Origin: Candidatus Marisimplicoccus framensis
GTDB taxonomy: Bacteria; Bacteroidota; Bacteroidia; Flavobacteriales; Flavobacteriaceae
Direction: 5' to 3'
Assembly (NCBI GenBank): GCA_905182065.1
Contig: CAJIZN010000001.1
Span: 310,001 to 374,000 of the forward strand
Length of the DNA: 64,000 nucleotides
Both the position numbers and the translations under genes were made by a program. Positions 38,673 to 47,741 of the stretch are shown piece by piece; the stretch's first letter is position 1; the number at the start of each line of letters is the position of its first letter. The notes below the pieces were generated by a model that searched no databases, was not told the origin of the DNA, and saw nothing but the letters and a program-made list of their open reading frames with translations.

Positions 38673-38722
38673 GATTTAGACTTTAGACCAAAATAAATTA
38701 AAAAAGTTGTGTTGAATTAAAA

Positions 38723-40965
38723 TTAAGATTTAATAAGATACTGAAATTTCAAAAACAATTGAGATTTATTAACTCTGTAATTTGGAGAGTTATAGTCAAT
38801 GAATTCATCTACAAGGTTTTGATTTCCTCCAAAATAAAATATTGTGTCAGGGTTTGGTCTCCACGATATTAGGGGCTGAGTAAAAAATTGGTCAGAAAAT
38901 TCATTGTACTCAGATATAACTCTAAAGTCTAATGAACTAGTAAACTGATATCTAATATCAAGCCTTGCAATATAGCCATCAAAAAAATATTCATTAGAAT
39001 CTAATTTTTTTAATCTTGAGAAGTTAATGGAAGGTTTAATTCGTAAGTTATCATTCAGAGTAATCTCAACTGAAGTATTAAAAGAGAAGCGCTCTCCCAG
39101 CTCAGGTATTTCTTCACGATATGCTATTTCATTTCCTGTACCGAATCCACCTTGGATATTCATGAAATTAAAAGGTTTTGATGAAATTCTCACATAATGA
39201 CTTGTAAAATTTTCGAATTCTGATGCTAAATGAGAATCATAAAAAGCGAATTCATAATTATAAAAAATGTCTGTATTTAAAATTGTTAAAACAGTAAAAT
39301 ATGCCTCGAAAGCTGACCTTTTTAATTTATTAGAATAACTATACTCTCTATCATATCGTGCACTAACTCTATAATTTTTAAGATATTTCTTATCAGGATA
39401 CTTATAATATCCATGCCATATTTCATATTTCTTTAGATCGTTTTGAACAATAAACCCGTTATCAGCCCTGAAGGTTGGAGAGATTCCTGTATACCTTAAA
39501 AATGATCTCCAGTTTTGAGTGTCTCTTCTAAATTCACTAAATAAAGCATTTCCACTAAAACTTTCTCCATCAAGATTTACCGTATAATCTCCAAATTTTT
39601 TATCTGAGTCAATCCAGTCTGATACAGGCTCCTTGTTAGAGTTTTTAAAATATTCAAGTTCAAATTTCCAACCACCTGAAATCTTGAAAAGTGCGTCCAG
39701 TCCTAATAAATTTCCATAAGCATCTCCTTCATAAGATCTATTTGTTGCGAGTGCTCCAATTTGAATGTTTGGATTTAAAATATTTTGATATCTAAGTACA
39801 TTATTAAAACTTCTCCCCCCAACTCCTGAGAACGATTCAAATTGTGTTGGGACTAAGTATGGTGAGTCTTGATCTATGGCAGTAAGCATGTAAATTCTTG
39901 ATTTTCTACCTTGATTTAAAACTTTAGATGCAAATGAAGGATTATTTATTGATCTAGAATAATATACATCCATTGTATAGTCCATAACATCTATCCCTCT
40001 GGTAAAAAAAGGTCTTCTTTCTGGGTAGTTTATCGCAGTGGGTGAATTAATATCAATTTTAGTTACATCTGCTTCAACTTGAGAAAAATCAGGATTTAAA
40101 GTTGCCTCTAGAGATATATTTTTATTGATCTCTAGATTTACTCCAATTCCATAATTTACCTCTGGTTTAGCATAGTTTACTCGATCATAAAATTTTTCTC
40201 TTTCACCAGATAAATTAGAACTTACATATGGTAAAAAGTCTAATTTTTTCTGATAACTTATATCATTCATTACTATTGTATGGTCAATCTGGCAAAGCTT
40301 ACAGGAACTATCATTATCAAGTTTACTACTGTAAACTCGTGCGGTTGATCCCTGTTTTACTTCGTCTCTATAACCTGTGCTAACTTTAAGCTTCCATTTT
40401 TGATCTTTACCGTTAGGGAAGGGTATAGCAGTAAAAGGTATTATAACTTCAACTTCATATCCAAAATCTGTAAGTCTTCCTAGTGATTCCCAATTAAAAT
40501 TTGGGTCAAGACTCCAACCACTACTTTGACTCCCAAATCCAGATGATTCAACTCTTACACCATCATTTTGACTTCCATAAATATTTGCACTGAAACCAAG
40601 ATTGTTTCTGGCATCTCCATATGTGTCAATATGTATATTTACATAGTCTTCTGAAAATAAGGAAAAATTATCTCTGGAAAGTATTGACGCGGTAACTTCA
40701 TCTCTGTAAGCTTTAAATGCTATGTATACAAATTCTTCAGAATAATTCACATATCCAGTTGTTTTGTAGGATGGCGCAGTATTATAACCTGGAGTGTGTT
40801 CATAAATAATCTCAATAGGGAAAGCATTTTTTAATTCTGATTCAGAAAGAATTCCATCAAGTTTGAATTCAGATTCAGCGGTTTTTAAAAGATTTAAAAC
40901 CTGATTTTGAGAAAAACAAATCGTAGTAAAAAGAATTAAGAAAATAGTAAATTAGTTTTTTTCAT
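38723..40965 (-). CDS. DUF5916 / CBM9-like outer-membrane protein, copy 2 (frameshift in signal peptide)
   Basis: About 747 residues. The main frame is open through TICFSQ and AESEFKLDGILSE, but the start is broken. The ATG at 40965 gives MKKTNLLFS and stops; adding one T in the T-run near 40942 joins it to LILFTTICFSQ, a normal signal peptide. Then come a CBM9-like domain (YVNIHIDTYGDARNNLGF), the conserved NPDFSQVEADVTKIDINSP and NYPERRPFF, and a barrel of about 450 residues ending SQLFLKFQYLIKS. Tandem with copy 1 and similar to a third at 47.7 kb. Probably located in the outer membrane. Confidence 0.8.
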
Positions 40966-41048
40966 TTTGACATATTAGACCTCAAAGAAATTAAAAAGTT
41001 TTTGAACTACAATTATTTGAGAAGTTAAAAGGTAGTTAAATAAGAAGC

Positions 41049-41228
41049 TTATTTAGATTTGAAACCAAAGAATTTCTTAATGCTATTTGAATATCTAATC
41101 CATATCGCAGCCAAACTCCAGAAGGAACCTAGAGGTATCCACCATAAAGCAATAACTAGAGTATAAAACTGAGCTTTATTAGCGTTTTTAACCTTTTCTT
41201 TTAATTTTGAATAGCTGAGTTTTTTCAT
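41049..41228 (-). CDS. Small membrane protein (59 aa) coupled to DUF2490 gene
   Basis: An ATG at 41228 overlaps the TGA of the preceding gene (ATGA), a sign of translational coupling. The protein has a basic N-terminus (MKKLSYSKLKEKVKNANK), a hydrophobic segment with three Trp (LVIALWWIPLGSFWSLAAIW) and a basic end. One or two short membrane helices. No family recognised. It is the third gene of the DUF4956-DUF2490 operon. Confidence 0.65.
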   Translation of the reverse strand: MKKLSYSKLKEKVKNANKAQFYTLVIALWWIPLGSFWSLAAIWIRYSNSIKKFFGFKSK

Positions 41229-41911
41229 TTATTTTTTTTGTCGAAACTATACTTAACAGAAAGTATATGTGCAGAAGAGTTTGAGTTAAATTTCTCTTTA
41301 TATTTCTGATAAAAATAACGCAGCGTTATACTCTGAGAATTAGCTGTATTTATTTTATTGCTTATACCATATCTGTAAGCTTTTTGCTCATTACCATCTA
41401 TTTCATTTAAATATTCAAAGTAAATTTTAGGATTATTTGACCAATCTTTAACTTTCCACTCAATTAAAGGTCTTACACGAATTCTTTTCTTAATCCTATT
41501 GTCTCTATCTAAGGAAAAGCGATTTTGATATGCTAACCTTAACTCAAAATTTAATTTATTTGTGGTGAACTTTTTTTCAACTCCAAATCTATAACGTATC
41601 ATATTTTCATAACCTTGAATTCCACCATTGTTATCATTTCTACTGTAATACCTTAATTGACCTGATAATGTTAGTTTTTTTATTGGTTTATAAGATATTT
41701 CAGACTCTGTTATATAAGAATCAACTTCATTAAGATCTTCTTTTAATCTAAAATGTTGGCTTAAGTCAACATTCCACAAATCATTAATTTCTATTCCATA
41801 CTGAACTGAAGACCATCCTTTAAATTCATTAGTTTGTCCAAAGCTATTGTTGCTTAGGAGAACAGGAAATATCAAAATAAAAAAATGAATAGTTCTTCTA
41901 GTAATAAACAT
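41225..41911 (-). CDS. DUF2490 outer-membrane protein
   Basis: A 228-residue protein with a signal peptide (ending near SFGQ). A barrel follows with strands such as FKGWSSVQYGIEINDLWNVDLSQHFRLKEDL, RYRFGVEKKF, ELRLAYQNRF and QSITLRYFYQ. This pattern, with alternating charges and a final strand, matches DUF2490. Its start overlaps the end of the DUF4956 gene by 14 bp, and its stop overlaps the small membrane protein. Function unknown; an outer-membrane pore or a scaffold linked to the inner-membrane partner is plausible. Confidence 0.75.
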   Translation of the reverse strand: MFITRRTIHFFILIFPVLLSNNSFGQTNEFKGWSSVQYGIEINDLWNVDLSQHFRLKEDLNEVDSYITESEISYKPIKKLTLSGQLRYYSRNDNNGGIQGYENMIRYRFGVEKKFTTNKLNFELRLAYQNRFSLDRDNRIKKRIRVRPLIEWKVKDWSNNPKIYFEYLNEIDGNEQKAYRYGISNKINTANSQSITLRYFYQKYKEKFNSNSSAHILSVKYSFDKKNK

Positions 41912-42515
41912 GGATAGTAATGATATTTAAGTTTTTATCAATTTTGAAAATTTTAAATGTTTTGACTTTAATGTCAAGGTTTTTTTCTTGTTTCTTAATT
42001 TCTTCATCTATGATTTCATTCATATTAGAATCAACATATTGAATCTGTAAAACTATTCTTCGATTTAAATCCTCAGCCAGTGGATGAACTTTATTATTAT
42101 ATGAAAATCGCATTAAAATAAACTCTCCAAAAATTATAAATAATATAACTATTAGGTTAACCATAATTAATTCCAATACAGGTAAAAAATCTTCTGATAG
42201 AGCATTAATTACTGCCATTCCAATTGTTATGAATAAATAAGTCATTTCCTCAGTTTGAAGAGGTTGGGTTCTATATCTAATAATACCAAAAATCGCGAAT
42301 AACCCAAGGGCCATTCCAAGATTAAGATCAAAATTCTTTAAAGTAAAACATAGAAAAAACACAATTAAACTAATCATCAAAAATGTAAAAGAAAAGCGTC
42401 TTAACACCATGTGTTTTGTGATTATCAAAATCATTGAAGCAATAAAGATTGTATTGATAGAGAATCGAGTGATAGCAGTATTCCAATCTAGCTCAATAAG
42501 AAGTAAAGAAGTCAT
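41898..42515 (-). CDS. DUF4956 inner-membrane protein
   Basis: A 205-residue protein with four hydrophobic helices. The diagnostic block LGLFAIFGIIRYRTQPLQTEEMTYLFITIGMAVINAL (about residues 69-106) matches DUF4956. A cytosolic C-terminal domain with a basic, helix-strand pattern follows. In other bacteria DUF4956 proteins sit beside VTC polyphosphate-polymerase and CotH-like genes; neither is nearby here. Gene order DUF4956 - DUF2490 - small membrane protein suggests a trans-envelope set. Confidence 0.8.
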   Translation of the reverse strand: MTSLLLIELDWNTAITRFSINTIFIASMILIITKHMVLRRFSFTFLMISLIVFFLCFTLKNFDLNLGMALGLFAIFGIIRYRTQPLQTEEMTYLFITIGMAVINALSEDFLPVLELIMVNLIVILFIIFGEFILMRFSYNNKVHPLAEDLNRRIVLQIQYVDSNMNEIIDEEIKKQEKNLDIKVKTFKIFKIDKNLNIITIHVYY

Positions 42516-42619
42516 ATTACAACTGTTTATGGGGTATAAAAGTAAATTAAATAAAGCGTAATCTTTATCTCAATCAAAAATAGTTTATGCTGAAGAATTA
42601 ATTATAATTAGATCGTAAA

Positions 42620-43879
42620 TTAAGAATTTGCCATTTCCTTTACAGCTATTACGAATTGGTCTAATTCATATGTTGTTGTAAAAATATTTGGACTAATTCT
42701 ACAGCCCTTAACATTCGCATAGTCTATAGCAACAGTAAATATTTTATATTTTTCAAACAACACCTTGGACATGGCTGAAGGAGACATATTAGAAAGACCT
42801 ACATTCCCAATTCCACAACTTCTATTTAAATCTTCAGGTGTATTTACAATTACATTTTCTATACTTCTTAATTTATCTGACCAGTATCTTTGAAGATATC
42901 TCATTCTTTTTTCTTTCTTTTTCATGCCAATCCAATTTGTATAATCGATAGAATTTGATATTGCAAGATCTGTGTGAACTGGATGAGTACCTATGTGATT
43001 TAATCTCTTTATATCATTTTTATTTGTATTTCCATTAGCTAATAAAGGCCATATTTTATGAGTATTATTTCTATTTACATAAAGTAGGCCAGCGCCTAGA
43101 GGGGTTGCTAGCCATTTATGAAGACTTGATCCATAATAATCACAGTTAAATTCATCAATAGAGAAATCAAAATGTCCTACACAGTGAGCGCCATCTACCA
43201 TAACTTCAACCCCGTAGCTATGAGCCATTTCACATATTTTTTTAATAGGCAGAATTTGTCCAGTAATATTTATCATATGGCAGACCATAATTAGCTTGGT
43301 CTTGTCAGTTATCTGACTCTCATAAATTGATACTATTTCTTCATCATTCTTGGGGTGGTTTGGAACAGATACTATTTTATTTTTTACACCATATCTTGAA
43401 GAAATTTGTTCAAACATTTCCTTCATAGAACCATAATCCTGTTTTGCGTAAATTGCTTCATCTCCCTTTTCCCATTGAAAACCAGAAATTACTAAATCTA
43501 GAGATTCTGTAGTGTTTCTTGTTATTGCAATTTGATCAGAGGTAGAACCTACAAGATTTGCTAATTCACTTATTACTCTGTCTTTATTTTTCTTAAGGTC
43601 ATTCCTCATATAATATGATCCTTCAATATTTACATGTCTTACATGTTTTATAAAATGCTCTAAAACAGGGTTAGGAATAATACTATAATAACCACTTTCA
43701 AGATTTATATAATCATCTTTAAGGGTGTAATGAGATCTGATTGTAGCCCAGAGTTCTTCATCACTTCTAGTTTTTGGTAGGCTGTGAGAGACAGATTTAA
43801 TTTTTGTTAACTCTGATGCGGAAACTAATGATGAGACAGATAGGGCTCCAAGGGTTTTTATAAAATTTCTCTTATCCAT
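42620..43879 (-). CDS. Exported class V aminotransferase-fold PLP enzyme (isopenicillin-N-epimerase-like)
   Basis: A 419-residue protein with an N-terminal segment MDKRNFIKTLGALSVSSLVSA, which looks like a weak export signal. Then LESGYYSIIPNPVLEHF, IAITRNTTESLDLVISGF, VDGAHCVGHFDFSIDEFNCDYYGSSLHKW (with the PLP Lys in LHKWLATPLGAG) and HIGTHPVHTDLAI. This matches the class V family branch of isopenicillin-N-epimerase and cysteine-desulfurase-like enzymes. Exported members are found in Bacteroidota; the reaction here is unknown. The short 32-bp gap to the Kazal gene implies divergent promoters. Confidence 0.82.
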   Translation of the reverse strand: MDKRNFIKTLGALSVSSLVSASELTKIKSVSHSLPKTRSDEELWATIRSHYTLKDDYINLESGYYSIIPNPVLEHFIKHVRHVNIEGSYYMRNDLKKNKDRVISELANLVGSTSDQIAITRNTTESLDLVISGFQWEKGDEAIYAKQDYGSMKEMFEQISSRYGVKNKIVSVPNHPKNDEEIVSIYESQITDKTKLIMVCHMINITGQILPIKKICEMAHSYGVEVMVDGAHCVGHFDFSIDEFNCDYYGSSLHKWLATPLGAGLLYVNRNNTHKIWPLLANGNTNKNDIKRLNHIGTHPVHTDLAISNSIDYTNWIGMKKKEKRMRYLQRYWSDKLRSIENVIVNTPEDLNRSCGIGNVGLSNMSPSAMSKVLFEKYKIFTVAIDYANVKGCRISPNIFTTTYELDQFVIAVKEMANS

Positions 43880-43911
43880 TAAATTAGTAATTTTACTTCA
43901 ATTTAATAAAA

Positions 43912-44127
43912 ATGCAGAAAGAAATAAGTTTTTATTTACTGATTTTCATTGTGTTAAGTGGTTGTAATAAATCTGAAACTCAAAATTGTAAATCAGAAAA
44001 AAAATTAATTGCCTGCACTAAAGAATATATGCCAGTTTGTGGCTGTGATAATATTACCTACTCAAATAAATGTGTTGCCGAATCAGAGGGATTAAATACT
44101 TGGACCGATGGAGCGTGTAGTAATTAA
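43912..44127 (+). CDS. Kazal-type serine protease inhibitor lipoprotein
   Basis: A 71-residue lipoprotein (lipobox VLSGC) whose mature part is one Kazal domain: CKSEKKLIACTKEYMPVCGCDNITYSNKCVAESEGL and a last Cys in DGAC. The six half-cystines and the PVCGCDNITYSNKC core are classic. The P1 site, two residues after the second Cys, appears to be Lys or Glu by eye, so trypsin-like targets are possible. Likely faces the periplasm or surface, inhibiting proteases from other cells or the host's own. Lies between the class V enzyme and the IDO-like gene. Confidence 0.9.
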   Translation: MQKEISFYLLIFIVLSGCNKSETQNCKSEKKLIACTKEYMPVCGCDNITYSNKCVAESEGLNTWTDGACSN

Positions 44128-44159
44128 TTTTCCATAAATTTATATTAAAACCTATTAAA

Positions 44160-45545
44160 TTGAATCTAGAAAATTATACAGATGGCTTCTTTGAGGTTAA
44201 CCATATAAATGGTTTTCTGCCATTAAAAAGCCCACTTGCCACACTTCCTTCAAAATACAATGAAGTTCAAGCTTTAATTGATGAAATGCCAATTAAAAAA
44301 GCTGATGGGACAGATGGATTGCTGTCTAGTAGAGGGGCGATTGAAAAACGTGTAAAAGAACTTTCAAACTTGAAAGATCTAGTCAAGCAAGAAGAAGATA
44401 TTTTTATTATTCAAGCATTATTTAGGGCCTATTCATTTCTTACAAGCGCATATCTTTTAGCTCCTGCTCACTTCAATTATATTGATACAAAAAAATACGG
44501 AAAAGCTCATAATATATTACCCTCTCAAATTGCTGAGCCTTTTGTAATTGTTAGTAAGAAACTTGATGTATATCCTTTCATAGATTACCATTATTCATAT
44601 TCACTAGGTAATTATGTTAAGATAGATAAGACCAAAGGATATGAGTGGGAAAACCTTGGAATGGCTGCAAAGTTTTCTGGAATGGATGATGAAAGAGGCT
44701 TTATAATGCTTCATGTAGATATAAATCAACATTCTCCTCAATTAATTGGAAGTATTCTTGATTTTTTAAAATCTGACAATAATGAAAGTGTAAATAAATC
44801 TCTAAACAAATGTCTTTCTGCTATGAGAAATATTAATGAAAGAAGACAGGTAATGTGGCAAGCTTCAAGATGGAAGCACTATAATGATTTTAGAGTATTT
44901 ATAATGGGAATTAAAGGAAATGATGAGATTTTTGGTGATGGTGTTATTTATGAAGGAGTATCTGATAAACCTGTTCAATACCGCGGTCAAACTGGGGCTC
45001 AAGATAATATAATACCAACAGCTGATATATTTACAGGAGTTATTGGATATTATCCAACTAATGATCTTACAAAATATCTTTTAGATCTTAGATCTTACAG
45101 ACCAAAGTGTATACAAAATTTCTTATCTGACATTAAAGAAGAGATGGGAGATAGTAGACTATTTGATAATTTAAAAAAATCGAATAATGAAGAGGGGCTA
45201 TGCTTATTATTTGAAATTCTTGATGAAATTTATTATTTCCGAAATGGTCATTGGCAATTTGTTCAGAAATATATAATGGCTAATACTAAATATGCAAAAG
45301 CTACAGGAGGAACTCCTATTATCTCGTGGATTCCAAATCAAATTACCGCAGTTCTTAACTACATGTCAGATGTTATCGATCTAATTCCTGTTGATTCAAA
45401 TTATATAGATAGATCTTCAAATCTAGATAGTTTAAACAAAAAGAGAGACTTGCTAACCCAACAGTTACAATTACTTCATGGCGATAACTACAATGCTGAC
45501 GAGGTTTTCTCCTTAAATAAGAAGATGAACCTTAATGATGATTAA
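44160..45545 (+). CDS. Indoleamine 2,3-dioxygenase-like protein
   Basis: A 461-residue protein with IDO landmarks in order: YSYSLGNYV, the long helix region RRQVMWQASRWKHYNDFRVFIMGIKG, YRGQTGAQDNIIPTADIF, LTKYLLDLRSYRP, the proximal-heme His in RNGHWQFVQKYIM (His364) and ATGGTPIISWIPNQ. IDO opens the indole ring of tryptophan to N-formylkynurenine. Bacterial IDO-like enzymes may have other indole substrates. Start is a TTG at 44160 with no in-frame ATG before the conserved region. It follows the Kazal gene by 32 bp. No kynurenine-pathway genes are nearby. Confidence 0.88.
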   Translation: MNLENYTDGFFEVNHINGFLPLKSPLATLPSKYNEVQALIDEMPIKKADGTDGLLSSRGAIEKRVKELSNLKDLVKQEEDIFIIQALFRAYSFLTSAYLLAPAHFNYIDTKKYGKAHNILPSQIAEPFVIVSKKLDVYPFIDYHYSYSLGNYVKIDKTKGYEWENLGMAAKFSGMDDERGFIMLHVDINQHSPQLIGSILDFLKSDNNESVNKSLNKCLSAMRNINERRQVMWQASRWKHYNDFRVFIMGIKGNDEIFGDGVIYEGVSDKPVQYRGQTGAQDNIIPTADIFTGVIGYYPTNDLTKYLLDLRSYRPKCIQNFLSDIKEEMGDSRLFDNLKKSNNEEGLCLLFEILDEIYYFRNGHWQFVQKYIMANTKYAKATGGTPIISWIPNQITAVLNYMSDVIDLIPVDSNYIDRSSNLDSLNKKRDLLTQQLQLLHGDNYNADEVFSLNKKMNLNDD

Positions 45546-45581
45546 TTAAAAATTGATTTATTCTTGATAATCTTAAAGATT

Positions 45582-45612
45582 ATTCAGTACTTTGTATAAC
45601 ATAGTACCGAAT
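45582..45612. promoter_or_regulatory. Palindromic operator candidate for PadR
   Basis: ATTCAGTACT (45582-45591) and AGTACCGAAT (45603-45612) form an inverted repeat with one mismatch and an 11-bp spacer, ending 6 bp before the PadR start codon. A further AGTAC follows the ATG. PadR regulators bind such symmetric sites and usually repress their own operon. Confidence 0.7.
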
Positions 45613-45617
45613 GATAT

Positions 45618-45950
45618 ATGAGTACAAATAACTTTAAAACACAAATAAGAAAAGGTTTAATCGAATTTTGTGTTCTTCAAATTATCTCTAGAGGTGAAGT
45701 ATACACTACTGATATAATATTAGAGCTTCAAAAATCAAAAATTATAGTTGTAGAGGGAACACTGTATCCATTACTTAACAGATTAAAATCATCTAATTAC
45801 GTTAATTATTCTTGGCAAGAATCAAAACAAGGACCCCCAAGAAAGTATTATGTTTTAACAAAGGAAGGTGTTGATCACTTAAAAGAATTACACCTATCGT
45901 GGATTGAAGTTGACAAAGCAGTAAAAAAAATAATAAATACAAAAAAATAA
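45618..45950 (+). CDS. PadR-family transcriptional regulator
   Basis: A 110-residue protein of the small PadR subtype: winged helix with GLIEFCVLQIISRGEVYTTDIILEL, VVEGTLYPLLNRLKSSNYVNYSW and GPPRKYYVLTKEG, the family's hallmark. First gene of an operon with an exported hypothetical protein and a PspC-domain protein. Its stop overlaps the next start (TAATG). A palindrome just upstream suggests autoregulation. Small PadR proteins commonly sense hydrophobic drugs or membrane stress; the signal here is unknown. Confidence 0.9.
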   Translation: MSTNNFKTQIRKGLIEFCVLQIISRGEVYTTDIILELQKSKIIVVEGTLYPLLNRLKSSNYVNYSWQESKQGPPRKYYVLTKEGVDHLKELHLSWIEVDKAVKKIINTKK

Positions 45951-46405
45951 TGAAAAATATAATTCTAGTACTTGCCCTTATATTCATATCAAACATTCAA
46001 TCACAAGAGAATAATAGAAATGATTTAATTGGAGAATGGGAGTTTAAAATAGATGTAAAAGATGTAATAAAAAATTCAGATGATTTAAACGGGTTTGAAA
46101 AATTAGCTGCAAGAGCTTTTTCTGGAATAATTGAAGAGGCCTTGAATAAGACACAAATATTAATTGATTTTAAAAAAAATAATACTGCTGCAATAATAAT
46201 AACTACAGGTGAAAAAACAGAGAGTAAAGTGGTTTTTAGTTGGGAAATAGATCAAAAAGGATATTTAATATTAGATGCAACATATGATCAAACTGAAGTT
46301 CAATTTGGCGATACTGCATATTGGGTTTTTGATGATGATAAATTAGTTCCTTATGATATAAAAGCGAATATTAACAAAGGAATGTTGTTGATTAAAGTAA
46401 GATAA
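45950..46405 (+). CDS. Exported hypothetical protein of the PadR operon
   Basis: A 151-residue protein with a signal peptide ending near SNIQSQ. The mature part begins DLIGEWEFKIDVKD, a lipocalin-like entry, and contains an amphipathic helix. The rest is strand-rich (TQILIDFKKNNTAAIIITTG, VVFSWEIDQKGYLILDAT). No cysteines. Two overlapping or near-touching neighbours (PadR upstream, PspC protein 1 bp downstream) show it belongs to the same operon. The family is not recognised; ligand binding is an inference from fold only. Confidence 0.65.
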   Translation: MKNIILVLALIFISNIQSQENNRNDLIGEWEFKIDVKDVIKNSDDLNGFEKLAARAFSGIIEEALNKTQILIDFKKNNTAAIIITTGEKTESKVVFSWEIDQKGYLILDATYDQTEVQFGDTAYWVFDDDKLVPYDIKANINKGMLLIKVR

Positions 46406-46406
46406 A

Positions 46407-47729
46407 ATGAAAAAAACACTAAATATAAATATTGGGAGTAGAGTTTTTAACATCGATGAAGATGCTTATAATTTACTATCTAAATATCTAGAATCAATAA
46501 AAACTTATTTTGATAAAATAAAAATTGATGAAGATATATTTGAAGATATTGAAAATCGAATTTCAGAAAAATTTAGCTCAACATTAGATAAAAGACAGTC
46601 TTTAAATATTGGTGATGTCAATAATATAATTAAAGAGATGGGTACTCTTGAAGATTTTAAAGAAGCTTATAATGATTTTGAAACTAATGATTCCAAGGAT
46701 CAGAATAAAGAATCAAATAATAGAGAAGATAAAAAAAGAATCTACAGAAATACAAGCGATAAAGTAATCGCCGGAGTTGCTTCTGGATTAGCAAACTATT
46801 TTGGTGTTGACCCCATTATTTTTAGGATAATTTTTATTGTTTTACTTTTTACAGGTCCTGGATTTTTTGCTTATTTAATTTTTTGGATTGGAATACCTGC
46901 AAATGAAGGTGGAAGAGTAAATGAAAATAAGAGACTTTACAGGGATGGAGAAAATAAAATTTTAGGTGGAGTTGCATATGGTTTAGGAAATTACTTTGGT
47001 GTTGATCCTGCAATACTTAGAATACTTTTTGTAATATCTATTTTTATTGGAGGTTTTGGAGTAATTACTTATTTAATACTATGGATATCAATTCCTGAAG
47101 CAAAGACAGTCGGTGAGAAAATGAATATGAATGGGTATGCTATTACTCTTGAAAATATTGAAAAATTTATAAAAGAGAAGCTTGCAAAAGAAGATGGAAA
47201 AGAAAATTTTTTTGTAAAAATAATTCTACTTCCATTTAGAATTATAGGTCCAGTATTATTAGGAATCATTGGGCTTATTATTCCTATACTTAGAGTTTTC
47301 TTGAGTTTTATCCTTTTTATTATTTCATTAGTTATTATTGTTTTTTTGGTAGTGTTTACTCTAGGGGCTTTAAAATTAATTAATTCTCAAAGCTTTCTAC
47401 TCGGGAGTATTGACGGTTTTTATATTAGTGGTATTGATCTATCCGTTATAATTGGTGAATTACCATTATATCTACAATTATCAATTTTTTCATTCCTAGT
47501 TGTGGCTCTATTATTTATCATAATGATTATTTCAAAAGTATTATTCAACTTAAAAAATAATATTTCTAGTAGATTAATTGGGTTATTTTTTATTGGTATT
47601 ATTTTATTCATTTTTAACCTCATGGTTCTTGGTGACACGATTGATAAATGGGAAAAAAATGGTCAAATTGATGAGTGGGTAGATGAAGGTAAATTAAAAA
47701 TTGATAAAAGAAGATCCTATAGATATTAA
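46407..47729 (+). CDS. Membrane protein with two PspC domains
   Basis: A 440-residue protein. The N-terminal 110 residues are cytosolic and acidic/basic mixed. Two PspC domains follow: RIYRNTSDKVIAGVASGLANYFG (about 112-165) and RLYRDGENKILGGVAYGLGNYFG (about 173-231). Each has a conserved GVxxGLxxYFGVDPxxxRIxF pattern and a hydrophobic helix. Four further helices lie between about 270 and 420. PspC proteins sense membrane stress or act as toxin-like membrane partners. Location with a PadR regulator is common in Bacteroidota and in Firmicutes. Confidence 0.88.
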   Translation: MKKTLNINIGSRVFNIDEDAYNLLSKYLESIKTYFDKIKIDEDIFEDIENRISEKFSSTLDKRQSLNIGDVNNIIKEMGTLEDFKEAYNDFETNDSKDQNKESNNREDKKRIYRNTSDKVIAGVASGLANYFGVDPIIFRIIFIVLLFTGPGFFAYLIFWIGIPANEGGRVNENKRLYRDGENKILGGVAYGLGNYFGVDPAILRILFVISIFIGGFGVITYLILWISIPEAKTVGEKMNMNGYAITLENIEKFIKEKLAKEDGKENFFVKIILLPFRIIGPVLLGIIGLIIPILRVFLSFILFIISLVIIVFLVVFTLGALKLINSQSFLLGSIDGFYISGIDLSVIIGELPLYLQLSIFSFLVVALLFIIMIISKVLFNLKNNISSRLIGLFFIGIILFIFNLMVLGDTIDKWEKNGQIDEWVDEGKLKIDKRRSYRY

Positions 47730-47741
47730 TGTGTTTTATAA

